Under the pieces are notes generated by a model. That model was not told where the DNA came from, did not search any database, and worked only from the letters and a program-made list of their open reading frames with translations. A DNA stretch of 15,615 nucleotides, from the NCBI GenBank assembly GCA_013813125.1, contig JACCSH010000332.1, forward strand, positions 1 through 15,615, given 5' to 3'. Shown here one piece after another: positions 1 to 6,046 of this stretch; position 1 is the first letter of the stretch, and every line of letters starts with the position of its first letter. The DNA is from Nocardioidaceae bacterium. Its GTDB lineage: Bacteria > Actinomycetota > Actinomycetes > Propionibacteriales > Nocardioidaceae. The translations under genes were made by a program, and so were the position numbers.

Positions 1-795
1 GAAGCTGCCCGCGGATACTCCCCTGAGCTGGTGAGGGGTTCGGTGCATGTCAACTGCACGGTCCCCGCTGTCGATCCGGGACGAGCCGCCAAGATCGTGA
101 ACGCGCCGCACGGGTGCCGCACCGCCAAGGTGAAGGTCGCCGAGCCAGGTCAGACTCTCGATGACGACATGGCGCGTGTCTGTGCTGTCCGGCAGGCGCT
201 GGGGCCGAGCGGGCAAATGCGCATAGACGCCAACGGGGGCTGGACAGTGGCCGCGGCTGTCGAAGCGATCGCAGCGCTCTGCGAGTTCGGTCTGGAATAC
301 GTCGAGCAGCCGGTCAAGACCGTCGAGGAGCTGCGGGAGGTCAGGCGGTTGGTCGACGTACCTCTCGCCGCGGACGAGTCCATCCGGCGGGCTGGCGACC
401 CCATGCGGGTGAAGCGCATGGAGGCGGCCGACATCGCCGTGCTCAAGGTGCAGCCGCTCGGGGGCGTACGGACCTGCCTGCAGCTGGCCGAGCAGCTCGA
501 TATGCCAGTCGTGGTCTCCAGCGCGCTGGAGACTTCGGTTGGAGTCGCCGCCGGTGTGCTGTTGGCTGCCGCTCTGCCCGACCTCCCCTATGCCTGCGGC
601 CTCGCAACCACCTCCATGCTTACGGGCGACCTGGTCACTGACCCGTTGCAGCCGGTCGACGGCCATATCGCCGTACGCGCGGTTGCTCCCGATCCCGACC
701 TCGTCTCCGCTTCGCGACCTAACCAGTCGACCGAGCGCCGATGGCTCGACCGGTTGGCCCGCTGCGAGCGACTCCTGCGGGATCGGCGGGAATGA
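1..795 (+). CDS. menC: o-succinylbenzoate synthase MenC, 5'-truncated by window edge
   Basis: MenC is an enolase-superfamily enzyme that dehydrates SHCHC to o-succinylbenzoate in menaquinone synthesis (cytosolic, Mg2+-dependent). The reading frame is open from base 1, so the gene begins upstream; 264 codons are present and about 50-60 N-terminal residues are probably missing. The barrel-domain catalytic set is visible: the KxK motif (lysines at 127-129 and 133-135), the metal-ligand Asp of RIDANGGW (226-228), the Glu of YVEQP (304-306), the Asp of AADES (373-375), and the second catalytic Lys of VLKVQPLGG (445-447). An internal ATG-like reading from position 31 is not the true start because homology continues upstream of it. 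Its stop overlaps the menD start (ATGA at 792-795), which indicates one operon. Family assignment among enolase-superfamily members rests on the motifs plus the menD neighbour. Confidence 0.93.
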   Translation, partial: EAARGYSPELVRGSVHVNCTVPAVDPGRAAKIVNAPHGCRTAKVKVAEPGQTLDDDMARVCAVRQALGPSGQMRIDANGGWTVAAAVEAIAALCEFGLEYVEQPVKTVEELREVRRLVDVPLAADESIRRAGDPMRVKRMEAADIAVLKVQPLGGVRTCLQLAEQLDMPVVVSSALETSVGVAAGVLLAAALPDLPYACGLATTSMLTGDLVTDPLQPVDGHIAVRAVAPDPDLVSASRPNQSTERRWLDRLARCERLLRDRRE

Positions 796-2420
796 ACGAG
801 TCGTCCGCAGTCGCTGTCGCCGTGGTGACTGCGCTGCAGAAGGCGCTAGTGACGGAAGTGGTGCTGGCGCCTGGCTCGCGCTCGGCTCCGCTCGCCCTGG
901 CACTTCACGAGTGCGACGCGGCGGGACTGTTGCGCCTTCATGTTCGGATCGACGAGCGCACTGCCGCATTCCTCGCCTTAGGGCTGGCCAAGGGATCGCA
1001 TCGACCGACGGCCGTGGTCACGACGTCGGGGACAGCGGTAGCCAATCTGCATCCGGCGGTGCTCGAGGCTCACCACTGCGGTGAACGACTGGTGGTGCTG
1101 TCCGCCGACCGGCCGGCGCTCATGCGCGGAACGGGGGCCAACCAGACGACGTACCAACCCGGAATGTTTGGTCGGCTCGTGCCCCACGTCGATGTGGTCC
1201 CCGGTGATGCAGCAGGTGCCGGTGCCGCCATCGATCGAGCTGGCTGCCGCCGTGGACCTTCGCACATCAACCTGCAGTTCGCCGACCCGTTGCTGCCCAG
1301 CGACCCAACATCGTTCAGCGACAAAATCGGCGCCTCCGGGTTCGGTCAGCCGCCTGGCGAGCCTGACGAACCCGGCGAGGAGGCACCCGCGCCGCTGCAT
1401 CTCGATCTGGGTCCCCGCACGGTTGTGGTCGCCGGGGACGACGCGGGGCCGGCCGCGAGGATGCTGGCGCAAGAGGCCAACTGGCCGTTGCTGGCCGAGC
1501 CCACGTCGGGCTCGCGGACCGGCACACACGCGCTGCGCACATACCGACTTCTGCTTGGCACGTCGCTCGGTGAGCAGATCGAACGCGTGATCGTCACCGG
1601 CCACCCCACCGTGTCCAGACCGGTAACCGAACTGATGTTGCGGTCCGATCTGGAAGTCCTCGCGGTCCGTGGACGCAGCGGTGTGTGCACGGACCCGGGC
1701 AGAGTCGCCCGCCACTTGGACGCGATGCCAGTCGTGGATGGTTCGGACGGTGACAGCTGGGTCCGGCGCTGGCGGGCGGCCGATCAGCGGGTCAGCGCTC
1801 GACTGGATCAGCTGGCCGCTACCCCCGAGGGTCTGCCGCTGCGTGTCGCTGCCGAGATCGCTGCGGCCGTCCCAGCAGGAGGATTGCTGTTCGTCGGAGC
1901 ATCTCAGCCACTTCGCGACCTCGACGTGATGATGGCCCCCTACGCGGTCGGTGGACGCCGGTTTATCGTCGGCAACCGCGGGTTGGCAGGGATCGACGGC
2001 ACCGTGTCGTCGGCAGTGGGCGCGGCGCTCGGCCGGCGGTCCTCGCGAGCGGTCGCGTACGTGGGTGACCTGACGTTCCTGCACGACAGCACGGGACTCG
2101 TGATCGGGCCAGACGAGCCGCGAGCAGACCTCACCATCGTGGTCGCCAACGACGATGGTGGCGCCATCTTCTCAACGCTCGAGCAAGGGACCGCGGCCTA
2201 TTCGGGGTCCTTCGAGCGGGTCTTCGGAACGCCGCACGGCGTCTCGGTGCGCGCCTTGTGCGAGGCGACCTCGACGTCATACGAACGCGTGAACGACGCA
2301 AGGCAGCTCAACGCTGCGCTGGCCACTGGGACCGACGGCATCCGCGTGCTGGAGGTGAAGCTCGATCGGGCTCTCCGGCGCGACCTGCACAACCGCCTCC
2401 TTGCCCTCGCTGCTGAGTAA
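792..2420 (+). CDS. menD: SEPHCHC synthase MenD
   Basis: MenD (542 aa) is a thiamine-diphosphate enzyme that joins 2-oxoglutarate and isochorismate to make SEPHCHC, the first committed menaquinone step. The N-terminal PYR-type domain shows LAPGSRSAPLA (residues 25-35), the conserved Glu in RIDERTAAF (E55) expected to activate ThDP, VLSADRP (102-108) and GANQTT (115-120). The C-terminal PP-type domain shows the diphosphate/Mg2+ motif GDLTFLHD (from G425) and NDDGGAIF (453-460). I chose the ATG at 792 over an in-frame ATG at 741 because it overlaps the menC stop as ATGA, follows a GGCGGGA stretch, and gives the usual MenD N-terminus; the longer form would overlap menC by 55 bp. Length is normal for actinobacterial MenD. 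No internal disruption is seen. Confidence 0.96.
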   Translation: MNESSAVAVAVVTALQKALVTEVVLAPGSRSAPLALALHECDAAGLLRLHVRIDERTAAFLALGLAKGSHRPTAVVTTSGTAVANLHPAVLEAHHCGERLVVLSADRPALMRGTGANQTTYQPGMFGRLVPHVDVVPGDAAGAGAAIDRAGCRRGPSHINLQFADPLLPSDPTSFSDKIGASGFGQPPGEPDEPGEEAPAPLHLDLGPRTVVVAGDDAGPAARMLAQEANWPLLAEPTSGSRTGTHALRTYRLLLGTSLGEQIERVIVTGHPTVSRPVTELMLRSDLEVLAVRGRSGVCTDPGRVARHLDAMPVVDGSDGDSWVRRWRAADQRVSARLDQLAATPEGLPLRVAAEIAAAVPAGGLLFVGASQPLRDLDVMMAPYAVGGRRFIVGNRGLAGIDGTVSSAVGAALGRRSSRAVAYVGDLTFLHDSTGLVIGPDEPRADLTIVVANDDGGAIFSTLEQGTAAYSGSFERVFGTPHGVSVRALCEATSTSYERVNDARQLNAALATGTDGIRVLEVKLDRALRRDLHNRLLALAAE

Positions 2421-2498
2421 AGTCCGCTAGTTCGGTCCTGGGCGAGAGTCAGCAAGAACGATCAAGACACCGGCCGCTGGTCCCGGCAGAGTGAGGAC

Positions 2499-3419
2499 AT
2501 GACAGCGGCTCAGCCCGATACGTTCCTCGCCTTCGTCGACACGTTGGCGTCACACCTGGACGACCACAACGCCCGCGGCGAAGATCTGGCGGCACGGGTG
2601 CATCTCTCACGTTTCCATTTCGACCGGGTTGTCAGCGCAACAGCCGGGGAGTCGCCGGCAAAGCTGCGTCGCCGGATTCTGTTGGAGCGCTCGGCCTACC
2701 GGCTCGCGACGACTAGCACGGGAGTGCTGGACATCGCGGTCGAGGCGGGCTTCTCCTCCAACGAGGCGTTCACCCGCGCGTTCTATCGGGCGTACGGCAC
2801 CACGCCCTCGACCTGGCGAAGCGAGCCTCGCCAGCCGCAGCTCGACAGCCCCAACAGCGTGCACTTTCACCCACCCGGCGGCCTCCGGCTGCCCCCACAA
2901 GAAGAGGTGACGTCCATGGACCTCCTGCTCAAGATGATCGAGCACCATGTATGGCTGATCGAAGAGATGATCGACCGAGCCGCAACCCTTCCCGACGAAA
3001 CGCTCGACGCAGAGATCGAGATCTCCGTTGAGGGGATCGACGACCATCCGACCTTGCGTTCATTGCTGTCACGGCTGGTTGGCCAGATGGACATGTGGAA
3101 CTGCGCCATCGCCATGCGCGACTACGACTGGGTGGTCGAGAACCACGAGGCGCTGGACGCGATGCGCGAGCGCCTGTCGGTGGTGGCACCCGTTTTCATG
3201 GGCCACGTGAGCGAAGCAGCCGAGAACGGTCGTCTCGACGAGACGTTTGTCGACGCACTGTGCGAGCCACCCGAGGTGTTCACGTACGGCGGCATGATCG
3301 CGCACGTTCTGACCTTCGCCGCCCATCGCCGCACACTCGTCGCCGGTGCGCTGGAGTCTGCAGGGGTCAACGGGATCGGTAGCGGTGATCCCATGAGATG
3401 GGTAGCGCAGAACGCCTGA
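2499..3419 (+). CDS. AraC-type HTH protein with C-terminal DinB-like domain
   Basis: This 306-aa protein has two parts. Residues about 10-108 form an AraC/XylS DNA-binding domain with two helix-turn-helix units: one near 28-47 (EDLAARVHLSRFHFDRVVSA) and one near 76-97, with the typical IAVEAGFSSNEAFTRAFYRAYG pattern and the TTPSTWR ending. After a proline-rich linker (about 109-139), residues 140-290 resemble a DinB/YfiT-like four-helix bundle, with possible metal-binding histidines at H149/H150 (IEHHVW), H269 and H276 (HVLTFAAHRR). The middle histidine usual in the family seems to be replaced by Gln in LVGQMDMW. DinB-family domains are known in thiol-transferase and stress proteins; here the role, ligand and target promoter are unknown. 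The ATG at 2499 follows AGTGAGGAC. The gene lies 78 bp after menD and converges on menF. A second possible start exists at 2916, at the DinB boundary. Confidence 0.82.
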   Translation: MTAAQPDTFLAFVDTLASHLDDHNARGEDLAARVHLSRFHFDRVVSATAGESPAKLRRRILLERSAYRLATTSTGVLDIAVEAGFSSNEAFTRAFYRAYGTTPSTWRSEPRQPQLDSPNSVHFHPPGGLRLPPQEEVTSMDLLLKMIEHHVWLIEEMIDRAATLPDETLDAEIEISVEGIDDHPTLRSLLSRLVGQMDMWNCAIAMRDYDWVVENHEALDAMRERLSVVAPVFMGHVSEAAENGRLDETFVDALCEPPEVFTYGGMIAHVLTFAAHRRTLVAGALESAGVNGIGSGDPMRWVAQNA

Positions 3420-3433
3420 TACGCAGCTGCAGA

Positions 3434-3459
3434 CCACGTGGGCGCGCTTGGGCGCGCTG
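3434..3459. repeat. CACGTG palindrome plus two tandem 10-mers
   Basis: Just after the AraC/DinB gene, the 8-bp palindrome CCACGTGG (3434-3441) runs into two adjacent near-identical 10-mers, GGGCGCGCTT (3440-3449) and GGGCGCGCTG (3450-3459). The CACGTG core is the same hexamer that centres the three 51-bp-spaced repeats downstream, but its flanks differ. No function can be assigned from sequence. Confidence 0.5.
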
Positions 3460-3477
3460 GCACTGGGTTCGTTAAGC

Positions 3478-3518
3478 CAGCTCGAACGACCTCGCGCTCC
3501 GACCGACTCGTCGAGCTG
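3478..3518. terminator. Possible bidirectional terminator dyad between convergent genes
   Basis: CAGCTCGA (3478-3485) is exactly complementary to TCGAGCTG (3511-3518), giving an 8-bp stem around a 25-nt loop, 58 bp after the AraC/DinB stop. There is no T-tract on either side, so this would have to be a non-canonical terminator. A competing small hairpin (CGAC-TC-GTCG, 3504-3513) overlaps its right arm. It is offered only because convergent genes need a 3' signal here. Confidence 0.25.
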
Positions 3519-3523
3519 CGCCC

Positions 3524-3648
3524 AACAGTTCACGTGAACGATTGTGCGACGCGAACTGCGGGTTTCTTCGCTACAACCGTGCACGTGAACGATTGTGGGA
3601 GGCGAACTGCGGTCCTCCGTTGTATTGCCGTTCACGTGAACGATTGTG
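3524..3648. repeat. Three-copy palindromic repeat, period 51 bp
   Basis: The 19-mer GTTCACGTGAACGATTGTG occurs at 3528-3546 and 3630-3648, with a one-base variant (GTGCACG...) at 3579-3597. The three copies are spaced exactly 51 bp apart. Units 1 (3524-3574) and 2 (3575-3625) also share GCGAACTGCGG (3551-3561 and 3602-3612); by my count 34 of their first 38 bases agree. Unit 3 is cut short after the 19-mer. The centre GTTCACGTGAAC is a perfect 12-bp palindrome in copies 1 and 3, and outer CAA/TTG bases extend the dyad in copies 1 and 2. The block lies between the convergent ends of the AraC/DinB gene and menF and has no credible coding role. It resembles a clustered binding site for a dimeric protein or a short extragenic repeat family. 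Confidence 0.9.
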
Positions 3649-3662
3649 CGCGGTTGTGTGAT

Positions 3663-3696
3663 CGGGTCACCGCAGTAAGCCGGGTCACCGCAGTAA
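3663..3696. repeat. 16-bp perfect direct repeat, two copies
   Basis: CGGGTCACCGCAGTAA is found at 3663-3678 and again at 3681-3696, separated by GC, so the period is 18 bp. It sits 12 bp beyond the menF stop codon (minus strand) and 15 bp after the last 51-bp-period palindrome. Its CCGCAGT piece is partly complementary in sense to the GCGAACTGCGG blocks of the neighbouring array. It may be a separate operator-like element or part of the same mosaic repeat. Function unknown. Confidence 0.85.
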
Positions 3697-3708
3697 AGCG
3701 CTGGGAGC

Positions 3709-4962
3709 TCAGCTGCTCACTGCGTCGCGGATGGGGACGAACTTCGCAGCGGCCTCGGCGAACTCGGCGGCCGGGTCTGAGTCCGCCACGATGCCGCAGC
3801 CGGCGAACAACCTCGCGCGGTTGCCGTCGTACGCCGCCGATCGCAACGCGATGCCCCACTCGCCATCGCCGTGCGAGTCCATCCAGCCCACCGGACCGGC
3901 GTAGCGGCCGCGGTCCATCTGCTCCAGCTCACCGATCAGCGCGACTGCATCACCGGTCGGGGTGCCTCCCACCGCGGCGCTCGGGTGCAGAGCCGCGGCC
4001 AAGCCGAGCGACGAGGTGCGGTCATCGAGCACGCCGGTCACGTCGGTGGCGAGGTGCATCACGTTGGGCAGATGCAGGACGAACGGGCTCTCGGGCACAT
4101 TCATGCTCGTGCAGTACGGGGCGAGAGCGTCGGCCACCGAGCGAACGGCCAACTCATGCTCCTCCAGGTCCTTCGACGACCGAGCCAGCGCCGCAGCCAG
4201 CGCCAGGTCGGAGGTGTCGTCACCGGTGCGACGGATGGTCCCCGCCAGCACGCGGCTCGTCACCAGGCCACGCTCTCGTCGTACCAACATCTCGGGGGTG
4301 GCCCCGAACATCTTGTCGACATGGAACGTCCAACAGGACGGATATCGCTCGGCTAGTCGAGCCAGCGGAGCTCGTACGTCGAGCGGTGCGTCGAGCTCCA
4401 CGATGAGGTCACGAGCGAGCACGACCTTGTCGAGCCGACCCGCGCGGATGTGTGCGACCGCGTCGGCTACAGCCAGCTCCCAGCTAGCTCCGCTCATCGC
4501 GCCGTCACTGAAGACGGCCCCCTCCGGGAGCGGGGGTGCCGGAGCCGGTTGTGGCTGGAAAGGGGCGGTCAGCGCACCGCGAGAGATGCTCGTGAGCCAG
4601 CTCACGTCACCTCGACGCCCGACAATCGTGGATGGGATGACGAGCACCGAGTCGCTGGGCTCATCGGCATAGGCGAAGGACCCGAAGGCGAGCAGACCCG
4701 TGCCGGGCAGATCGACCTCGTCGCGGACGACACCGTGGCTGGAGGTCTGCTGCCACCAGGCCTCCGCGTTCACGAATCGGGTCGGGCCTGAAAGCTCGAG
4801 CCGCGCGACCTCACCCCACCCGACCAGGCCGTCGCCGTGGTGTAGCCAGGACAGTGGCGCTTCCTCGGGCAGCAACTCGACCAGGGAGCCGGGGTCATCG
4901 ATACGCACCGTACGGGCGACCAGCGGGGCGGTCCCCTGACGCTCGATGGCAGCAGTTGTCAC
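3709..4962 (-). CDS. menF: Isochorismate synthase MenF
   Basis: MenF (417 aa) isomerises chorismate to isochorismate, supplying the substrate of MenD. The chorismate-binding domain fills about residues 155-415: KVVLARD with the likely base K179, the FGATPE motif (E224), LAGTIRR (239-245), SSKDLEEHELAV (262-273), HLATDVTG (303-310), LHPSAAVGGTPT (325-336), YAGPVGWMD (354-362) and AGCGIV (387-392) with the acidic Mg2+ region at DPAAEF. The LAGTIRR and AGCGIV forms favour isochorismate synthase over anthranilate or aminodeoxychorismate synthase, and the men context agrees. A salicylate-forming or siderophore EntC-type role is less likely because no siderophore gene is nearby. The start is GTG at 4962; no Shine-Dalgarno is evident, but a -10-like TACTGT ends 6 nt before it, consistent with leaderless translation. 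It is divergent from menG and convergent with the AraC/DinB gene. Confidence 0.94.
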   Translation of the reverse strand: MTTAAIERQGTAPLVARTVRIDDPGSLVELLPEEAPLSWLHHGDGLVGWGEVARLELSGPTRFVNAEAWWQQTSSHGVVRDEVDLPGTGLLAFGSFAYADEPSDSVLVIPSTIVGRRGDVSWLTSISRGALTAPFQPQPAPAPPLPEGAVFSDGAMSGASWELAVADAVAHIRAGRLDKVVLARDLIVELDAPLDVRAPLARLAERYPSCWTFHVDKMFGATPEMLVRRERGLVTSRVLAGTIRRTGDDTSDLALAAALARSSKDLEEHELAVRSVADALAPYCTSMNVPESPFVLHLPNVMHLATDVTGVLDDRTSSLGLAAALHPSAAVGGTPTGDAVALIGELEQMDRGRYAGPVGWMDSHGDGEWGIALRSAAYDGNRARLFAGCGIVADSDPAAEFAEAAAKFVPIRDAVSS

Positions 4963-4968
4963 CGCTCA

Positions 4969-4974
4969 ACAGTA
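4969..4974 (-). promoter_or_regulatory. Possible -10 element of leaderless menF
   Basis: On the minus strand, TACTGT fits the actinobacterial TANNNT -10 pattern and is followed by 6 nt and then the menF GTG. A start site at that distance would put transcription initiation at the start codon, which would explain the missing Shine-Dalgarno. No good -35 hexamer is seen at 17-18 bp spacing. Confidence 0.35.
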
Positions 4975-5009
4975 GTGGCGGGGACTGCCGCCAGCTTGGC
5001 CCATGAAGG

Positions 5010-5089
5010 GAGCAGCGGGGAGCCCACTGGCACGCCAGCGGACGGCAGGTAGCGCCTCACCCGGCACTGAGCAGCGGGTGGCCCACTGG
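5010..5089. repeat. Duplicated dyad in the menF-menG divergent intergenic region
   Basis: A 21-bp sequence at 5010-5030 recurs at 5069-5089 with 19 of 21 bases identical, 59 bp apart. Each copy contains CAGCGGG-N3-CCCACTG, a 7-bp inverted repeat with one C/A mismatch (dyads at 5012-5028 and 5071-5087); the three central bases are where the copies differ most. The pair sits 50-130 bp upstream of menF and 60-145 bp upstream of menG, so one dimeric regulator could act on both genes. No known consensus is recognised. Confidence 0.7.
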
Positions 5090-5151
5090 ACAAGGCGGGG
5101 CGGCCAGGCTGGTCGGATTTCCGGCTCACCCAACGTGGCAGGCTTGCCGCC

Positions 5152-5841
5152 ATGAGCCGCGCCAGCTTGGACAAGCAGCCAGATGAAGTCGCTGCCATGT
5201 TCGACGACGTGGCCGAGCGGTACGACCTGACCAACGACGTGCTGTCTCTTGGGCAGGATCGTCGGTGGCGACGGGCTGTGCTAGCTGCCGTCGTCCCGAG
5301 GCCGGGCGAGCGGGTGCTGGACTTGGCTGCGGGTACGGGCACCAGCACGGCGCCGTTCGCTCAGGCCGGTGCGACAGCCGTGGCATGCGACTTTTCCATT
5401 GGGATGCTGTCCGTCGGGAGGCGCGCTCGGCCGCATCTCCCGTTCGTGGCCGGTGATGCCCTGCGGCTGCCGTTCCGCGATGCCACGTTCGACGCCGTCA
5501 CCATCTCGTTCGGTCTGCGCAACGTCGCGGACCCGGCGATGGCCGTCGAGGAGATGCGCAGGGTCACTGAGCCGGGTGGCCGGCTGGTCGTGTGCGAGTT
5601 CAGCCGGCCGACGTTCCCCCCGTTCCGCACCCTGTATGTCGAATACCTGATGCGGGCGCTCCCCGCGGTCGCCCGCCGCGTCTCGTCGAACCCCGACTCC
5701 TACGTCTACCTGGCCGAGTCCATCCAGGCCTGGCAGGACCAAGAAACCCTGGCCAGCTTGATTGCGAAAGCAGGCTGGCGTTCCGTCAAGTACCGGAACC
5801 TGTCAGGCGGCATCGTCGCCCTCCATCACGCGACCCGCTGA
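5152..5841 (+). CDS. menG: Demethylmenaquinone methyltransferase MenG (UbiE family)
   Basis: This 229-aa class I SAM-dependent methyltransferase carries out the last ring step of menaquinone synthesis, methylating demethylmenaquinone at the membrane surface. The N-terminal signature [25 protein letters not shown] (about 13-37; key residues F17, Y24, N28) is typical. SAM-binding motif I is VLDLAAGTG (55-63), followed by D80, GDALRLP (101-107), FGLRNV (120-125), a strong UbiE-family signature, and EFSRP (149-153). Length is standard. The ATG at 5152 is fixed by the conserved N-terminus; no strong Shine-Dalgarno precedes it. It is transcribed away from menF and followed by 205 bp before menJ, so menJ probably has its own promoter. 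The UbiE name would be used in ubiquinone makers; the men genes here argue for MenG. Confidence 0.95.
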   Translation: MSRASLDKQPDEVAAMFDDVAERYDLTNDVLSLGQDRRWRRAVLAAVVPRPGERVLDLAAGTGTSTAPFAQAGATAVACDFSIGMLSVGRRARPHLPFVAGDALRLPFRDATFDAVTISFGLRNVADPAMAVEEMRRVTEPGGRLVVCEFSRPTFPPFRTLYVEYLMRALPAVARRVSSNPDSYVYLAESIQAWQDQETLASLIAKAGWRSVKYRNLSGGIVALHHATR

Positions 5842-5983
5842 ACGCCGGACAATCTCGTCGGCGGCACGTTGTTTCAAGCATGTGACGGTGGTTTCGGCGG
5901 TGGTGAAGGCTGCTCACCGGGCCTATGAGACTGCACCCGCAGAGTCGCTCTTACCGGGGGTGCGAGGCAGAAGCTCGTGATCC

Positions 5984-5989
5984 TAGAAT
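5984..5989 (+). promoter_or_regulatory. Probable -10 element for menJ (and possibly nuo)
   Basis: TAGAAT matches the actinobacterial -10 consensus TANNNT and would start transcription near 5996, leaving a leader of about 50 nt. A convincing -35 hexamer is not seen at normal spacing. The surrounding 10-mer CCTAGAATGT (5982-5991) nearly equals CCTAGGATGT (7361-7370) ahead of nuoA. The inverted repeat at 6002-6023 begins about 6 nt after the predicted start, a typical repressor position. Confidence 0.55.
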
Positions 5990-6001
5990 GTGCTCAGCCG
6001 G

Positions 6002-6023
6002 GCTCGTGAACAGTTTCACGAGC
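6002..6023. promoter_or_regulatory. Rex- or CRP-like operator upstream of menJ
   Basis: Arms GCTCGTGAA (6002-6010) and TTCACGAGC (6015-6023) are perfectly complementary around CAGT. The inner 16-mer CGTGAACAGTTTCACG has the Rex operator layout GTGAA-N4-TTCAC; known Rex sites usually carry T and A at the outer ends, where this has C and G. The same bases read as CGTGA-N6-TCACG, the layout of CRP/FNR-family sites. Rex senses NADH/NAD+ and controls respiratory genes in actinobacteria, so it fits the menJ-nuo context well. The repeat lies in the predicted leader, so an RNA hairpin is a third reading. Confidence 0.6.
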
Positions 6024-6031
6024 GAGACGAA

Positions 6032-6039
6032 GGAAGGAG
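6032..6039 (+). promoter_or_regulatory. Ribosome binding site fixing the menJ start
   Basis: GGAAGGAG stands 7 nt before the ATG at 6047 and is the strongest Shine-Dalgarno in the window. It rules out the in-frame ATG at 5987 or start-like codons upstream, which would also place the operator inside the coding region. Confidence 0.85.
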
Positions 6040-6046
6040 CGAAACG

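Noticed and set aside
741..791. Upstream in-frame ATG of menD at 741
   Set aside because: It would overlap menC by 55 bp and add 17 residues not typical of MenD. The ATG at 792 has the ATGA overlap and a Shine-Dalgarno-like GGCGGGA.
978..2084. A minus-strand open frame of 368 codons opposite menD
   Set aside because: Composition is typical of antisense of GC-rich coding DNA; MenD on the plus strand is unambiguous with all its motifs.
3526..3643. True parS (ParB-binding) sites
   Set aside because: The palindromes share the TTCACGTGAA core, but only about 10-11 of 16 parS positions match, with mismatches at the outer positions needed for specific ParB contacts. Kept only as a resemblance.
3524..3648. 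A CRISPR array
   Set aside because: Only three imperfect units, the regular 51-bp period includes conserved bases in the would-be spacer, the repeat core is palindromic, and no cas gene is in the window.
3438..4406. A long plus-strand open frame of about 320 codons through the repeat array and the menF 3' half
   Set aside because: It is Arg/Ser/Pro-rich frame shadow opposite the clear MenF coding sequence, and the array portion merely translates the DNA repeats (VHVNDC three times). There is no family resemblance.
5933..5963. GCACCC/GGGTGC inverted repeat (19-nt loop) and GGTGA-N7-TCACC at 5902-5918 as a menG terminator or second operator
   Set aside because: Stems are only 5-6 bp with long loops and no T-tract, and the N7 spacing does not fit CRP (N6) or Rex. 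Such dyads are expected by chance in GC-rich DNA.
5990..6046. An upstream in-frame extension of menJ from about 5990
   Set aside because: The strong GGAAGGAG Shine-Dalgarno 7 nt before 6047 and the family N-terminus fix the start. The extension would overlap the promoter and the operator.
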